Shown here one piece after another: positions 29,359 through 37,741 of a stretch of 64,000 nt of DNA (position 1 is the first letter of the stretch; each line of letters starts with the position of its first letter). The position numbers and the translations under genes are program-made. Below the pieces are notes generated by a model, which was not told where the DNA came from, searched no databases, and was given only the letters and a program-made list of their open reading frames with translations. The stretch lies in NCBI RefSeq assembly GCF_900604285.1, contig NZ_UWNY01000002.1:221818-285817 (forward strand), in the 5' to 3' direction. Source of the stretch: Varibaculum vaginae. Lineage in GTDB: Bacteria; Actinomycetota; Actinomycetes; Actinomycetales; Actinomycetaceae.

Positions 29359-30790
29359 AATTCCCGGATATAGTGTAAAAACTTTGCTGGGAAGGGGCGG
29401 TTTTGCTGATGTTTACCTTTACGACCAAAAACGTCCCCAGCGCCAAGTGGCGGTCAAAGTCCTGAGGGAACTGGGCAGCAGAGAGGGACGGCAAGTTTTT
29501 ACTACCGAGGCGGATGCCCTGGCTGCTACCTGTGCACACCCGGCGATTCTCTCGCTTTATCAGACGGGGAAACTGCCCGATGCTCGCCCCTACCTAGTAT
29601 TACAGTACTGTCCGGTGACGAACTTGTCGCAGCGGGTTCGCCGTCGGCCGCTTCCTCTCAAGGAGGCTCTGGACATTACGATACGTTTGGCCGGAGCACT
29701 GGAAACTGTGCACCGTGCAGGCCTGGCTCACCGGGATGTGAAACCCGCAAACGTATTGATTTCTGAATTTTCCACCCCGGTGCTCTCTGATTTTGGTCTA
29801 GCGTTACCGCTGGGAAAACCGCTGGCTCATCGCGATGTTTTAGGGCTTTCCGTACCCTGGGCGCCTCCGGAACAACACGATGAGAATTCTCTGGCTCGAG
29901 CTGCTAGCGACATATATTCCCTGGCGGCTACCATGCATTCGCTGCTTATCGGACGGAGTCCTTTTGAGGTTCCCGGTGGAGATAACTCGGTATCGGCTTT
30001 GACCCAGCGGATTTTACATACCGCTCCCCGACTCGATGCTCCCCAGTTGATCCCGCCACTCCGTGAAATTCTGGTCTGGGCGTTGCAGCCTGATCCGGAG
30101 GATCGCCCCGAAAGTTCCGCCCAATTTGGGCAATTGTTACAGGAAGTACAGTCCCGACTGAACCATCCGGTTACCAGTATGGATGTTGCGAGCGCTAATC
30201 CTACTTTGGCGCAGGTATCCACTGATCCAGATGCTACTCGACTAAAGAGTGCCTCCGGTTCACAGCCCGCGCTAGCGGAAGAAGATAGTGGGCGGGCGGA
30301 TAGTCCCCTGATTGTGGGGAGTCGCTCGAGCGTGGCGCTTTCGCGTTCCCTCTTACCAGATTCTCGGCTGGGGTGGCGACAAATTTTATTGGCCTTGATT
30401 GGAGTCTTTGTGTTGGTAGCTGGGACTGCCGCCGGCGTGGCTCACTATTTCAAGACCGGTTCTAGCTCAGTTAAAAGTGCCCCCAGTTCTAGTGAACCTC
30501 TAATTACCGCCTCCACTGATGATGGCATGGTGGTGGAAGCGTCTGCAGTCACCTCCCTGGAAGGAAAACCGTCCGCAGATGGACAAATTGATTTGACTTG
30601 GAAACCGGGCGAGGGTGATGCTCCCGCCTCTTATCAAGTGCAAGTGCTTCAGGATGGCAAAGACGCGGGCAGTTATACGGTCACCGAACCGACAATAAAG
30701 CTCAAGCCCCAAGGGGTGAAATGGTGCGTAAAAGTTTTTGCGGTTAGCTTGGATGGAAAAACTTCGCCTGGGGTAGACTGGTGCCAATAG
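29339..30790 (+). CDS. Membrane Ser/Thr protein kinase (PknB-like)
   Basis: This 483-aa kinase has the glycine loop LGRGGFADV (17-25), catalytic Lys40 (VAVKVL), HRDVKPAN (131-138) and DFG at 151-153, so it should be active. A juxtamembrane stretch with DPDATRLKS (about residue 298), a membrane segment near 348-371 and an exterior C-terminal FN3-like domain (PSADGQIDLTWKPGEG) with a terminal cysteine pair follow. No PASTA repeats are present, unlike PknB. ATG 29339, preceded by AAAGGGG, overlaps the upstream gene by 20 nt. With the FHA gene next, it is likely the writer of the phosphothreonine marks that the FHA protein reads. Confidence 0.92.
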   Translation: MVQIPPKIPGYSVKTLLGRGGFADVYLYDQKRPQRQVAVKVLRELGSREGRQVFTTEADALAATCAHPAILSLYQTGKLPDARPYLVLQYCPVTNLSQRVRRRPLPLKEALDITIRLAGALETVHRAGLAHRDVKPANVLISEFSTPVLSDFGLALPLGKPLAHRDVLGLSVPWAPPEQHDENSLARAASDIYSLAATMHSLLIGRSPFEVPGGDNSVSALTQRILHTAPRLDAPQLIPPLREILVWALQPDPEDRPESSAQFGQLLQEVQSRLNHPVTSMDVASANPTLAQVSTDPDATRLKSASGSQPALAEEDSGRADSPLIVGSRSSVALSRSLLPDSRLGWRQILLALIGVFVLVAGTAAGVAHYFKTGSSSVKSAPSSSEPLITASTDDGMVVEASAVTSLEGKPSADGQIDLTWKPGEGDAPASYQVQVLQDGKDAGSYTVTEPTIKLKPQGVKWCVKVFAVSLDGKTSPGVDWCQ

Positions 30791-30829
30791 GAGAATGCAA
30801 AATTTCCGGTTGGTAATGGAGGAAACACT

Positions 30830-31585
30830 ATGAATAACGATCCCTACCAGTACTATCCGAACCAGTCGGGTAATGCGAACGCGGGTTATCCGCCCAGTGG
30901 GATTTATGGGGCTCCGCAAGCAGAATCTGATTTGCCTGTGCCGGGAACTCCCGACCCCTATGGTCAGGGGGGCAATGCTCCCTATGTGAATTCTTATGGT
31001 GAACAACCCCAGGCTCCTCAATATCCAGGGTATGCTCCCCAGGATGCTCCTGCTTATCAGCAGGCCGAATATGCTCCGTCTGCCTACCAACAGCCCTCCT
31101 ATGAAGATCCTGCTTATCGGCAGCCAACATATGGGCAGCCTCAATATCAGCCACAGTACGGACAAGCTGACTACGGTCAGGGACAACAGTATGAGCTGCC
31201 GCCTCAATACGGGGAACAGCCTGCATATCAACCTGCTGTGCGCTTTACGGTTACTTCCGGACAGGGACAGTCGATGATTTTAGAGGACGCGATTGTAGTG
31301 GGACGTCGCCCCGATGCCGGCATTTCCGCTTATCCACAAGCCCAAACCATGACTGTCCCTAGCCCCGCCAAACAAATTTCGCGCACCCATTGCCTGCTCT
31401 ATATTGATGAGCGTGGCAACCCTTCGTTGAAAGACTTAGAGTCAGTAAATGGCACCCGCCTGCGTCGTGGCGGGCAAATTTATCCGATAGAACCGGCGGA
31501 TCCGGTAGTGATGCAAGTAGGCGATATTGTTGACCTGGGGGAGGGGCAATACCTGTCTATCGGCACCGCTCCCGCCGGTTACTAA
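30830..31585 (+). CDS. FHA-domain phosphothreonine-binding protein
   Basis: The 251-aa protein has a low-complexity N-terminal half rich in Tyr, Gln and Pro (residues about 1-135; repeated QP-Y motifs) and a C-terminal FHA domain with the conserved residues VVGRRPDAG, ISRTHCLL and SVNGTRL. FHA domains bind phosphothreonine peptides, which places it downstream of the kinase encoded 39 bp upstream. GGAGG precedes the ATG at 30830. No membrane segment is visible. The Tyr/Gln-rich half may be disordered or drive self-association (inference). The gene ends the operon, 13 bp before the convergent ptsI. Confidence 0.92.
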   Translation: MNNDPYQYYPNQSGNANAGYPPSGIYGAPQAESDLPVPGTPDPYGQGGNAPYVNSYGEQPQAPQYPGYAPQDAPAYQQAEYAPSAYQQPSYEDPAYRQPTYGQPQYQPQYGQADYGQGQQYELPPQYGEQPAYQPAVRFTVTSGQGQSMILEDAIVVGRRPDAGISAYPQAQTMTVPSPAKQISRTHCLLYIDERGNPSLKDLESVNGTRLRRGGQIYPIEPADPVVMQVGDIVDLGEGQYLSIGTAPAGY

Positions 31586-31598
31586 GACGGTTACCAAA

Positions 31599-33272
31599 TT
31601 AGAGGTCGATCCCCAGGGCGCGGCGTGCTTTTGCGCGGGCGTCTCCGCTATCTTCGGCCGTTAAAATTGCTTGTGCAGCGTTCTCGCACTGCTCTTTGGT
31701 GACCTGTTCTAGCTGGGCGCCCACCCCGGGAATGGCCGAAGATGCCATTGACAGGGAAGTCACCCCCATGCCGACTAGTACACACGCCAAAATGGGATCA
31801 GCCGCTGCCTCCCCGCAAACCCCAACCGGTTTGTGTAGCCGCACCCCAGCGGCCGCAACCCGAGAAATCAAAGTTAAGACTGCCGGTTGCCAGGAATCGG
31901 TATAGGTGGCCAGATTGGCGTTCATTCGATCGGCAGCCATCACATATTGGGTTAGGTCGTTAGTGCCGATAGAAACAAAATCAACCTCGGCTAAGAACTG
32001 GTCAATCATAATTGCAACAGCCGGGACTTCCACCATGATTCCGGCAGTAAGTCCCCGGTCGCGAATCAGCTTGGCCACCCACTTTGCCTCCGATAGCGTC
32101 GACACCATCGGTACCATTACCCAATTCTTTCCCTGATGATTGTGCGCCGCCTGTGCGATTGCATCTAGCTGTCGGGTGAATAATTCCTGGTCGATACCGG
32201 TAGTACGTAGCCCGCGTACCCCTAGGGCAGGATTGGGTTCTTCGTCTAAAGTTGCCCAAGAAATCGGTTTATCTGATCCGGCATCCAAGGTGCGGGTAAC
32301 TACTTTCTTGTCTGGGAAAGCTGATAACACCTGTGAATAGATTTCTCTCTGCTGTTCGGTAGTAGGTTCTTGAGTTGAATCCAGGAAACAAAGTTCGGTG
32401 CGGAAAAGTCCCACTCCCTGTGCATATCTGGCGGCGGCTTTATGGGCACCGGGGCCGTCTTGCACATTGGCGAGCAGTTCTACGTCCTCGCCGCTGGCAA
32501 GCTGTGCCGGTCCGGACCAATTGCGGATAGCTTCGCGAGTAAGCAGGTCAGCAGCAATTTTTGGGTGAACTAAATCCGGGTTAGCTCCAGTGGTGATTGT
32601 TCCTAGCGAGGCATCCACAAATACTTGTTCTCCCTGGGAAATCTGGTGGAGTTTACGTGCGGCTACTATGCAGGGGATCCCCAGTTGGCGAGCAATAATC
32701 GAAGTGTGGGAGGTGGGTCCGCCTTGTTCGGTAACCAAAGCTAAGATTTCTGCTGGGTTTAGCCCGGCGGTGTCAGCCGGAGCCAGGTCGTCCGCGAAAA
32801 GCACGGAGGGTTCGGTTAAATGGGGCAGTCCTGGTTCCGGTTCCCCTAGGAGTTCGGCTACCACTCGCAGACAAAGATCATTGAGGTCAGTGGTGCGTTC
32901 GGCCATTAGCCCACCGGCCTTTTCGAACATGGTACAGAACATTTCGGTGGTTGTGATTACTGCGTTGGTGGCGGGGATTCCTTTGTTTATCGCATTGACT
33001 ACCATCTTCTTGAAACCGGGGTCGCGAGATAGTTCTGCTTGTGCGGCCAAAACATCCGAGGCGCTACCAATGGTTTCTTTAGAACGAGCCAGTAGGCGCT
33101 CCGATACGGTTTGTGCTGCTTGAGTGTAGTGCTCGGCTTCTGCTTCTCGGTCGTCCAATGGGATTTTAGTTGCTGGCAATTTGGGGATTTCAAAACGGCT
33201 AACCCAAGCTACTGGTCCGTACGCCAGGCCGTTTACCACCGGGGTGCCGTAAATTGTTTCTTCTGCGGACAT
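31599..33272 (-). CDS. ptsI: Phosphoenolpyruvate-protein phosphotransferase (PTS enzyme I)
   Basis: The 557-aa enzyme transfers phosphate from phosphoenolpyruvate to HPr. The active-site loop GGPTSHTSIIARQLG holds phosphorylatable His189, the PEP-binding barrel follows (LFRTELCFLD, FVSIGTNDLTQY), and GVCGEAAADP holds the catalytic cysteine. Length is close to the family norm of about 570. TAGGAGGATAA lies directly upstream of the ATG at 33272. It is divergent from fruR-fruK-fruA-ptsH, so the general and fructose-specific PTS parts form one locus with a shared 220-bp control region. Confidence 0.96.
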   Translation of the reverse strand: MSAEETIYGTPVVNGLAYGPVAWVSRFEIPKLPATKIPLDDREAEAEHYTQAAQTVSERLLARSKETIGSASDVLAAQAELSRDPGFKKMVVNAINKGIPATNAVITTTEMFCTMFEKAGGLMAERTTDLNDLCLRVVAELLGEPEPGLPHLTEPSVLFADDLAPADTAGLNPAEILALVTEQGGPTSHTSIIARQLGIPCIVAARKLHQISQGEQVFVDASLGTITTGANPDLVHPKIAADLLTREAIRNWSGPAQLASGEDVELLANVQDGPGAHKAAARYAQGVGLFRTELCFLDSTQEPTTEQQREIYSQVLSAFPDKKVVTRTLDAGSDKPISWATLDEEPNPALGVRGLRTTGIDQELFTRQLDAIAQAAHNHQGKNWVMVPMVSTLSEAKWVAKLIRDRGLTAGIMVEVPAVAIMIDQFLAEVDFVSIGTNDLTQYVMAADRMNANLATYTDSWQPAVLTLISRVAAAGVRLHKPVGVCGEAAADPILACVLVGMGVTSLSMASSAIPGVGAQLEQVTKEQCENAAQAILTAEDSGDARAKARRALGIDL

Positions 33273-33347
33273 TTATCCTCCTAGCTGAGGGCTGCTTCGT
33301 AATGCCAGTGTTGCATGTTTTAAGGAGTTAAACAAGGAAAATATCTA

Positions 33348-33446
33348 TAAATCCATAAAATAACACATTAAAACCCACTTAAATCCACAAGACTGCTCAC
33401 TAAACTCATGAATCCTATTGAAGAGATGTGTAATTTTAAGTAGAAT
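33348..33446 (+). promoter_or_regulatory. fruR promoter and candidate DeoR-type direct-repeat operator
   Basis: TTGAAG (33418-33423), 17 bp, TAGAAT (33441-33446) is a good sigma70-type promoter reading toward fruR. Upstream lie three direct copies of TAAA(A)YCCA at 33348-33355, 33369-33377 and 33380-33387, the last two 11 bp apart. DeoR-type regulators often use direct repeats; their location between ptsI and fruR fits an operator controlling both directions. The assignment is inference. Confidence 0.45.
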
Positions 33447-33516
33447 GGTTGCAAAGATGCTCTAGTAATACCCTATCTGCTGGGGGTTGGCTATGTCAGG
33501 AAGATGGGAGGCAAAG

Positions 33517-34287
33517 ATGCCTGTACACAGCGGAGGTCGTCGCCTCCTCATAGAGCAAGCGCTCTGCGAGTTTGGGCAGGTGAATCTCAAAGAATTAGCG
33601 CAGCGTTTTAAAGTTTCTGATGAGACCATTCGCCGTGACTTAGAAATATTGTCTGACCAGGGGAAAGTGAAGCGGGTTTACGGGGGAGCGGTTAGCGTCC
33701 AAAAAGTCCCCGAGTCCCAACTCGCAGAAAGAATGAAAATTAATGGCGAAGAAAAAAGGAAAATCGCACGGCTCGCCCTCAGTCATATTCCCGAGGGTGC
33801 GTTTACGGTTTTCCTGGATTCCGGCTCCTCAACCGCTTATTTTGCAGAACTACTCCCTGATCGCGCAGACTTACTGCTGGTGACAAATTCTGCGGCGATC
33901 GCCACTGCCGTCGCTGCCCGCACCCGCCGTCTAAAAGTGCACCTAATTGGAGGGACGGTGCGCGAATCCACTCTGGCTACCGTAGGGGCATTGACGGTAC
34001 AGGCGGTACGCAGTCTCCATCCTGACCTCACCTTCTTAGGTAGTAATGGGTTTGACCCGCTTGATGGTTACACCACTCCCGATATAGAAGAGGCCGCGGT
34101 AAAACGGGCGATGGTGCAATGCAGTCGCCGGGCAGTAGTGTTGGCGGACGCGGGCAAATATGGACATACCAGTACCGTCCAGTTCGCTGCTCCCGACGAA
34201 ATTGAAATGTTGATTTCGGATCAGCGCCTGGCAAAAATCGCCGGTAAAGACCTAAAAAAACTAGCGAAGGATGTGTTCTTAGCGTGA
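33517..34287 (+). CDS. fruR: DeoR-family regulator of the fructose PTS operon
   Basis: The 256-aa regulator has an N-terminal DeoR helix-turn-helix (LKELAQRFKVSDETIRRDLE followed by VKRVYGGAV) and a C-terminal sugar-phosphate sensor domain (VFLDSGSSTAY, GGTVRESTLATVG, VLADAGKYG). DeoR proteins encoded in front of fruK-fruA normally respond to fructose 1-phosphate or fructose 1,6-bisphosphate. ATG 33517 was chosen for its GGGAGG at 5-nt spacing; ATG 33493 (after CTGGGGG) is a possible longer start. Its stop overlaps the fruK start (GTGA). Confidence 0.9.
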   Translation: MPVHSGGRRLLIEQALCEFGQVNLKELAQRFKVSDETIRRDLEILSDQGKVKRVYGGAVSVQKVPESQLAERMKINGEEKRKIARLALSHIPEGAFTVFLDSGSSTAYFAELLPDRADLLLVTNSAAIATAVAARTRRLKVHLIGGTVRESTLATVGALTVQAVRSLHPDLTFLGSNGFDPLDGYTTPDIEEAAVKRAMVQCSRRAVVLADAGKYGHTSTVQFAAPDEIEMLISDQRLAKIAGKDLKKLAKDVFLA

Positions 34288-35255
34288 TTGTTACCCTCTC
34301 GGCGAACTCCAGTTTGGATAAAACCGTAAACTTGGATCGGCCCCTGGTACCGGGGGGAGTTCATCGCATTATCTCTACCCACACCGATGCGGGTGGGAAG
34401 GGAATCAACGTGGCGCGGGTAGCTCAAGAGGCTGGTTTTCCGGTCAGCTGCGTGTTGCCAGCGAAGCCTCAAGATCCGATTTTAGAGCTGCTAGACCAGG
34501 TGGAACTACCCTATGTGTGTACTGAAATTCCGGAAGTCGTACGCACTAACCTCACGATTATTGATGCCGGTGGAGAAACTACCAAAATCAATGAACCTGG
34601 TCCCACCCTAAGTGAGGGGCATGCAAAATCGCTGCTGACAGTGCTTAGATCCCAGGTAAGAGACCTGGGAGAGGCAGACTGGGTGGTGCTCGCTGGCTCC
34701 TTGCCACCAGGATTGCCGGATGATTTTTACCTCACCTGCCTAAAAGAATTGGCTAGCTGTCGGGGACGGTTGGCAGTCGATACCTCCGGGAATCCTCTCC
34801 GCGCCCTCGGGAAAGCTCTCGGTCAGGTAACAGTTGACTTAATGAAACCGAACTCCTATGAACTTGCCGAGCTTTTGGGGGGAAAAGGAGCCGAACTGGA
34901 AAAAGCTGCTATCAGTGGAGACTTGCTGCCGGTAGTGCGTAAAGCTAAAGAGCTTAATGAAAGAGGAGTAAGTTCTGTGCTCGCCACCCTGGGGTCAGCC
35001 GGTGCCATTCTGGTTACCGCGGAAGGTGTCTGGCATGGAACCAGTCCCGATGTTCCGGTGCGTTCCACCGTGGGTGCAGGAGATTCCTCCCTCACTGGGT
35101 ATGTACTTGCCAAAAGCTTAGGGAAGAGCCCGGAAGAATGCTTGGCCACTGCACTCGCCTATGGTGCCGCTGCCTGTGCAAAAGCAGGCACCCAGCCGCC
35201 TACTCCCAAAGAAATTCATCCCGAAGAAGCCCAGATCACCAAACTTAAACTTTAA
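34284..35255 (+). CDS. fruK: 1-phosphofructokinase
   Basis: The 323-aa PfkB-family kinase phosphorylates fructose 1-phosphate to fructose 1,6-bisphosphate. Visible signatures are the N-terminal SLDKTV, GGKGINVARVAQEAG and the C-terminal GAGDSSLTGYVLA with the catalytic aspartate. It starts at GTG 34284, overlapping the fruR stop by 4 nt, and is followed 23 bp later by fruA, whose product makes its substrate. Placement between fruR and fruA distinguishes it from tagatose-phosphate kinases of the same family. Confidence 0.95.
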   Translation: MIVTLSANSSLDKTVNLDRPLVPGGVHRIISTHTDAGGKGINVARVAQEAGFPVSCVLPAKPQDPILELLDQVELPYVCTEIPEVVRTNLTIIDAGGETTKINEPGPTLSEGHAKSLLTVLRSQVRDLGEADWVVLAGSLPPGLPDDFYLTCLKELASCRGRLAVDTSGNPLRALGKALGQVTVDLMKPNSYELAELLGGKGAELEKAAISGDLLPVVRKAKELNERGVSSVLATLGSAGAILVTAEGVWHGTSPDVPVRSTVGAGDSSLTGYVLAKSLGKSPEECLATALAYGAAACAKAGTQPPTPKEIHPEEAQITKLKL

Positions 35256-35278
35256 GAGCTACCTCGAACAGGAGAATT

Positions 35279-37324
35279 ATGGAAAACGAAAAGCTGATAA
35301 TCCCGCAGTTGGTGAGCCTAGATGATCCGCTCGGGGCAGATAAGGACAGTGTAATCGCCGCGTTGGCAGCAAAGATCGCGTGTACCGGGCGGGCTGAAGA
35401 AAATGGTTTAATCAGAGATCTGATGGCGCGAGAAGCTAAATCCGTGACGGGAATGCCGGGTGGAATCGCGATTCCACACTGTCGCTCCCAGGCGGTTAGC
35501 GTGGGCAGTTTAGCTTTTGCCCGACTAAAAAAGCCAGTAGATTTTGGAGCGAAAGATGGCCCAGCAGATTTGATTTTCATGATTGCTGCTGCTGAAGGGC
35601 AAGGACAGGCGCATTTGAAACTACTACAAAAGCTGGCGCGCAAACTGGTGGACAAAAACTTCCTGGCTAATTTGCGTTCGGTGGATTCTGTCGAAAAGGT
35701 AGCGGACATCATTATGGAGGTGGTGGAGCCAGGTTCGACAGCTGCCCCTAAGAACCAACCGGTAGCGAAGGGGGTAGCGACACCTCCGATATCTCCGGCA
35801 GCTCCTAAGATACAGAAAAAGGAAACGGATGAGGAGAAAGGCAACTATCTGGTAGCGGTTACCTCTTGTCCCACCGGGATTGCCCACACCTATATGGCTG
35901 CGGATTCGCTGGCAAATAAGGGCAAAGAACTGGGGATTCCAGTCTATGTTGAGGCGCAAGGCTCTGGTCATGTTGACCGCCTCAATCCCGCTCTGATTGC
36001 CGGCGCATCCGGGGTGATATTTGCTCATGATGTCAGTGTGCAGGCACCGGAACGTTTTGCGCATCTCCCGCTAGTGGATGTGGGGGTAAAGGCTGCCATT
36101 AATGACCCGGAAAAACTAATTCGGGAAGTAACGGCGAAAAAGAATGAGCCGAATGCTGCTCCGGTAGTAGCGGCGGAACCGATACAGACAGAAGAAAGCG
36201 TAGGTTGGGGACGTCGAATCCAAAAGGCAGTGATGGCGGGGGTTTCCTATATGATTCCCTTCGTAGCCGCCGGGGGATTGCTAATTGCGTTGGGTTTCCT
36301 ATTGGGCGGGTATGACGTGGCGGGGCCTGCGCAAGACATCTCCCTTAATTTCTCACTGTGGCACTTGCCAGATTCTGGTCCCTTCGGGGAAGGGAAAATC
36401 GCTACTAACCGATCTGGCTTACTGCTTTATCTGGGAGCTCTGCTGGTTTTTCTTGGTCAAAGCGGAATGAGCTTTTTAGTGCCAGCGCTTTCCGGATATA
36501 TTGCTTTTGGTCTGGCAGGACGCCCTGGGATTGCTCCCGGCTTCATCGGAGGTGCGATTTCAGTAACTCTAGGAGCAGGCTTCATTGGCGGTTTAGTGAC
36601 TGGGATTCTTGCGGGGATTATCGCCAATTCTCTCTCCACCCTGAACTGTCCACGCTGGCTAGCAGGTCTGATGCCGGTAGCGATTGTGCCCCTAATTAGT
36701 ACCCTGCTTATGGGGTTGCTTATGTTGCTGCTGTTGGGGAGACCGCTGGCGGCATTGATGAGCGGCCTACAAAACTGGCTGAACTCTATGGCCGGTACCT
36801 CAGCGATCTTACTGGGCATTATTATCGGTCTGATGATGTGTTTCGATTTGGGGGGACCGGTCAATAAGGCCGCCTACCTGGTGGGTACTGCTGGCTTATC
36901 GCAGGCTACCGATGGGGCATATCAGTTCATGGCGGCAGTAATGCTAGCCGGAATGGTGCCACCGTTAGCATTAGCGTTGTCTTCGAGCTTACGTCCCAAA
37001 CTGTATTCGCCGGCTGAACAACAAAATGGTAAAGCTGCTTGGCTTCTGGGACTTTCTTTCATTTCCGAGGGTGCGATTCCCTTCGCTGCTGCTGACCCCC
37101 TGCGGGTAATCCCCTCCATGATGGCGGGAGGCGCGGTAACTGGTGCAGTTGCAATGGCGCTAGGGGTCGGGTGCCGGGCTCCACACGGGGGAATCTTCGT
37201 CTTATTTGCCTATACCAATGTCTTCGGGGCGCTGATTGCTCTGGTAGCTGGGGTAGCAGTGGCGGCCGTGGCGGTTACTTTCGCCAAAATGAATCGTCAG
37301 AAATCGGCAGCAGTCAAAGCTTAA
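35279..37324 (+). CDS. fruA: PTS fructose transporter, enzyme IIABC
   Basis: This 681-aa membrane protein takes up fructose and phosphorylates it to fructose 1-phosphate. Domain order is IIA (1-150, GIAIPHCRS with His67), a linker, IIB (about 188-290, VTSCPTGIAHTYMAA with Cys197), and IIC (about 315-675, eight or more membrane segments, with FDLGGPVNKAAY and APHGGIF). All phosphorylation residues are present, so it should be functional. AACAGGAG precedes the ATG at 35279. The IIABC fusion is the usual actinobacterial form. Confidence 0.96.
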   Translation: MENEKLIIPQLVSLDDPLGADKDSVIAALAAKIACTGRAEENGLIRDLMAREAKSVTGMPGGIAIPHCRSQAVSVGSLAFARLKKPVDFGAKDGPADLIFMIAAAEGQGQAHLKLLQKLARKLVDKNFLANLRSVDSVEKVADIIMEVVEPGSTAAPKNQPVAKGVATPPISPAAPKIQKKETDEEKGNYLVAVTSCPTGIAHTYMAADSLANKGKELGIPVYVEAQGSGHVDRLNPALIAGASGVIFAHDVSVQAPERFAHLPLVDVGVKAAINDPEKLIREVTAKKNEPNAAPVVAAEPIQTEESVGWGRRIQKAVMAGVSYMIPFVAAGGLLIALGFLLGGYDVAGPAQDISLNFSLWHLPDSGPFGEGKIATNRSGLLLYLGALLVFLGQSGMSFLVPALSGYIAFGLAGRPGIAPGFIGGAISVTLGAGFIGGLVTGILAGIIANSLSTLNCPRWLAGLMPVAIVPLISTLLMGLLMLLLLGRPLAALMSGLQNWLNSMAGTSAILLGIIIGLMMCFDLGGPVNKAAYLVGTAGLSQATDGAYQFMAAVMLAGMVPPLALALSSSLRPKLYSPAEQQNGKAAWLLGLSFISEGAIPFAAADPLRVIPSMMAGGAVTGAVAMALGVGCRAPHGGIFVLFAYTNVFGALIALVAGVAVAAVAVTFAKMNRQKSAAVKA

Positions 37325-37359
37325 TTTCAATAAACCACAAGATAAGGAAAGGAAAAACA

Positions 37360-37620
37360 ATGGCTTCAAAAACTGTAAAAGTAGGATCTTCTGTAGGTTT
37401 GCATGCCCGCCCCGCCTCGGTTATCGCGGAAAAAGCTGCCGAGTTTGATGAAGAGATTACTCTGGGAACCCCGGATGAAGAACCAGTAGACGCTACCTCA
37501 ATGATGCTGATAATGACCTTGGGTGCCGAATGCGGTACCGAGGTCACTGTGCAGAGTGAAAACGAGGAAGCTGTGGCAGCAATTGCGGAACTGGTCGCAA
37601 AAGACCTAGATGCCGCATAG
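37360..37620 (+). CDS. ptsH: Phosphocarrier protein HPr
   Basis: This 86-aa protein carries phosphate from enzyme I to IIA domains. The active-site motif GLHARPAS gives His15, and the regulatory-serine region is DATSMMLIMTLG (Ser47 by count). Start ATG 37360 has AAGGAAAGGA upstream; the open frame extends 5' into fruA but the true start is clear. It is the last recognisable PTS gene of the operon. A large stem-loop and a DhaM-like gene follow. Confidence 0.96.
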   Translation: MASKTVKVGSSVGLHARPASVIAEKAAEFDEEITLGTPDEEPVDATSMMLIMTLGAECGTEVTVQSENEEAVAAIAELVAKDLDAA

Positions 37621-37666
37621 GGGCAGTTTCGGTTGCTGATACTTTTCCCTTGAAATTGAACAATCA

Positions 37667-37720
37667 ATATCCCCTCTAGGTTTAAGTGGTCTCCGCGGCG
37701 CGATAGCCTAGAGGGGATAT
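37667..37720 (+). terminator. Stem-loop between ptsH and the DhaM-like gene
   Basis: A perfect 14-bp inverted repeat (ATATCCCCTCTAGG at 37667-37680 and its complement at 37707-37720) encloses a 26-nt loop. No T-run follows; the next gene's ribosome site begins 9 nt downstream. It may be a partial terminator, an attenuator or an mRNA-processing hairpin that lowers expression of the downstream gene. Confidence 0.5.
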
Positions 37721-37741
37721 CTGTATGTGGGAGGAAAAGCT

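Noticed and set aside
24250-31585. Reading the MoxR/DUF58 genes as a methanol-dehydrogenase maturation or phage-defence system
   Set aside because: No dehydrogenase genes or defence-type effectors are nearby; the neighbours match the actinobacterial kinase/FHA envelope operon.
35245-35844. Antisense open frame of 199 codons over fruA
   Set aside because: Composition is a mirror of the fruA coding strand, with no recognisable domain.
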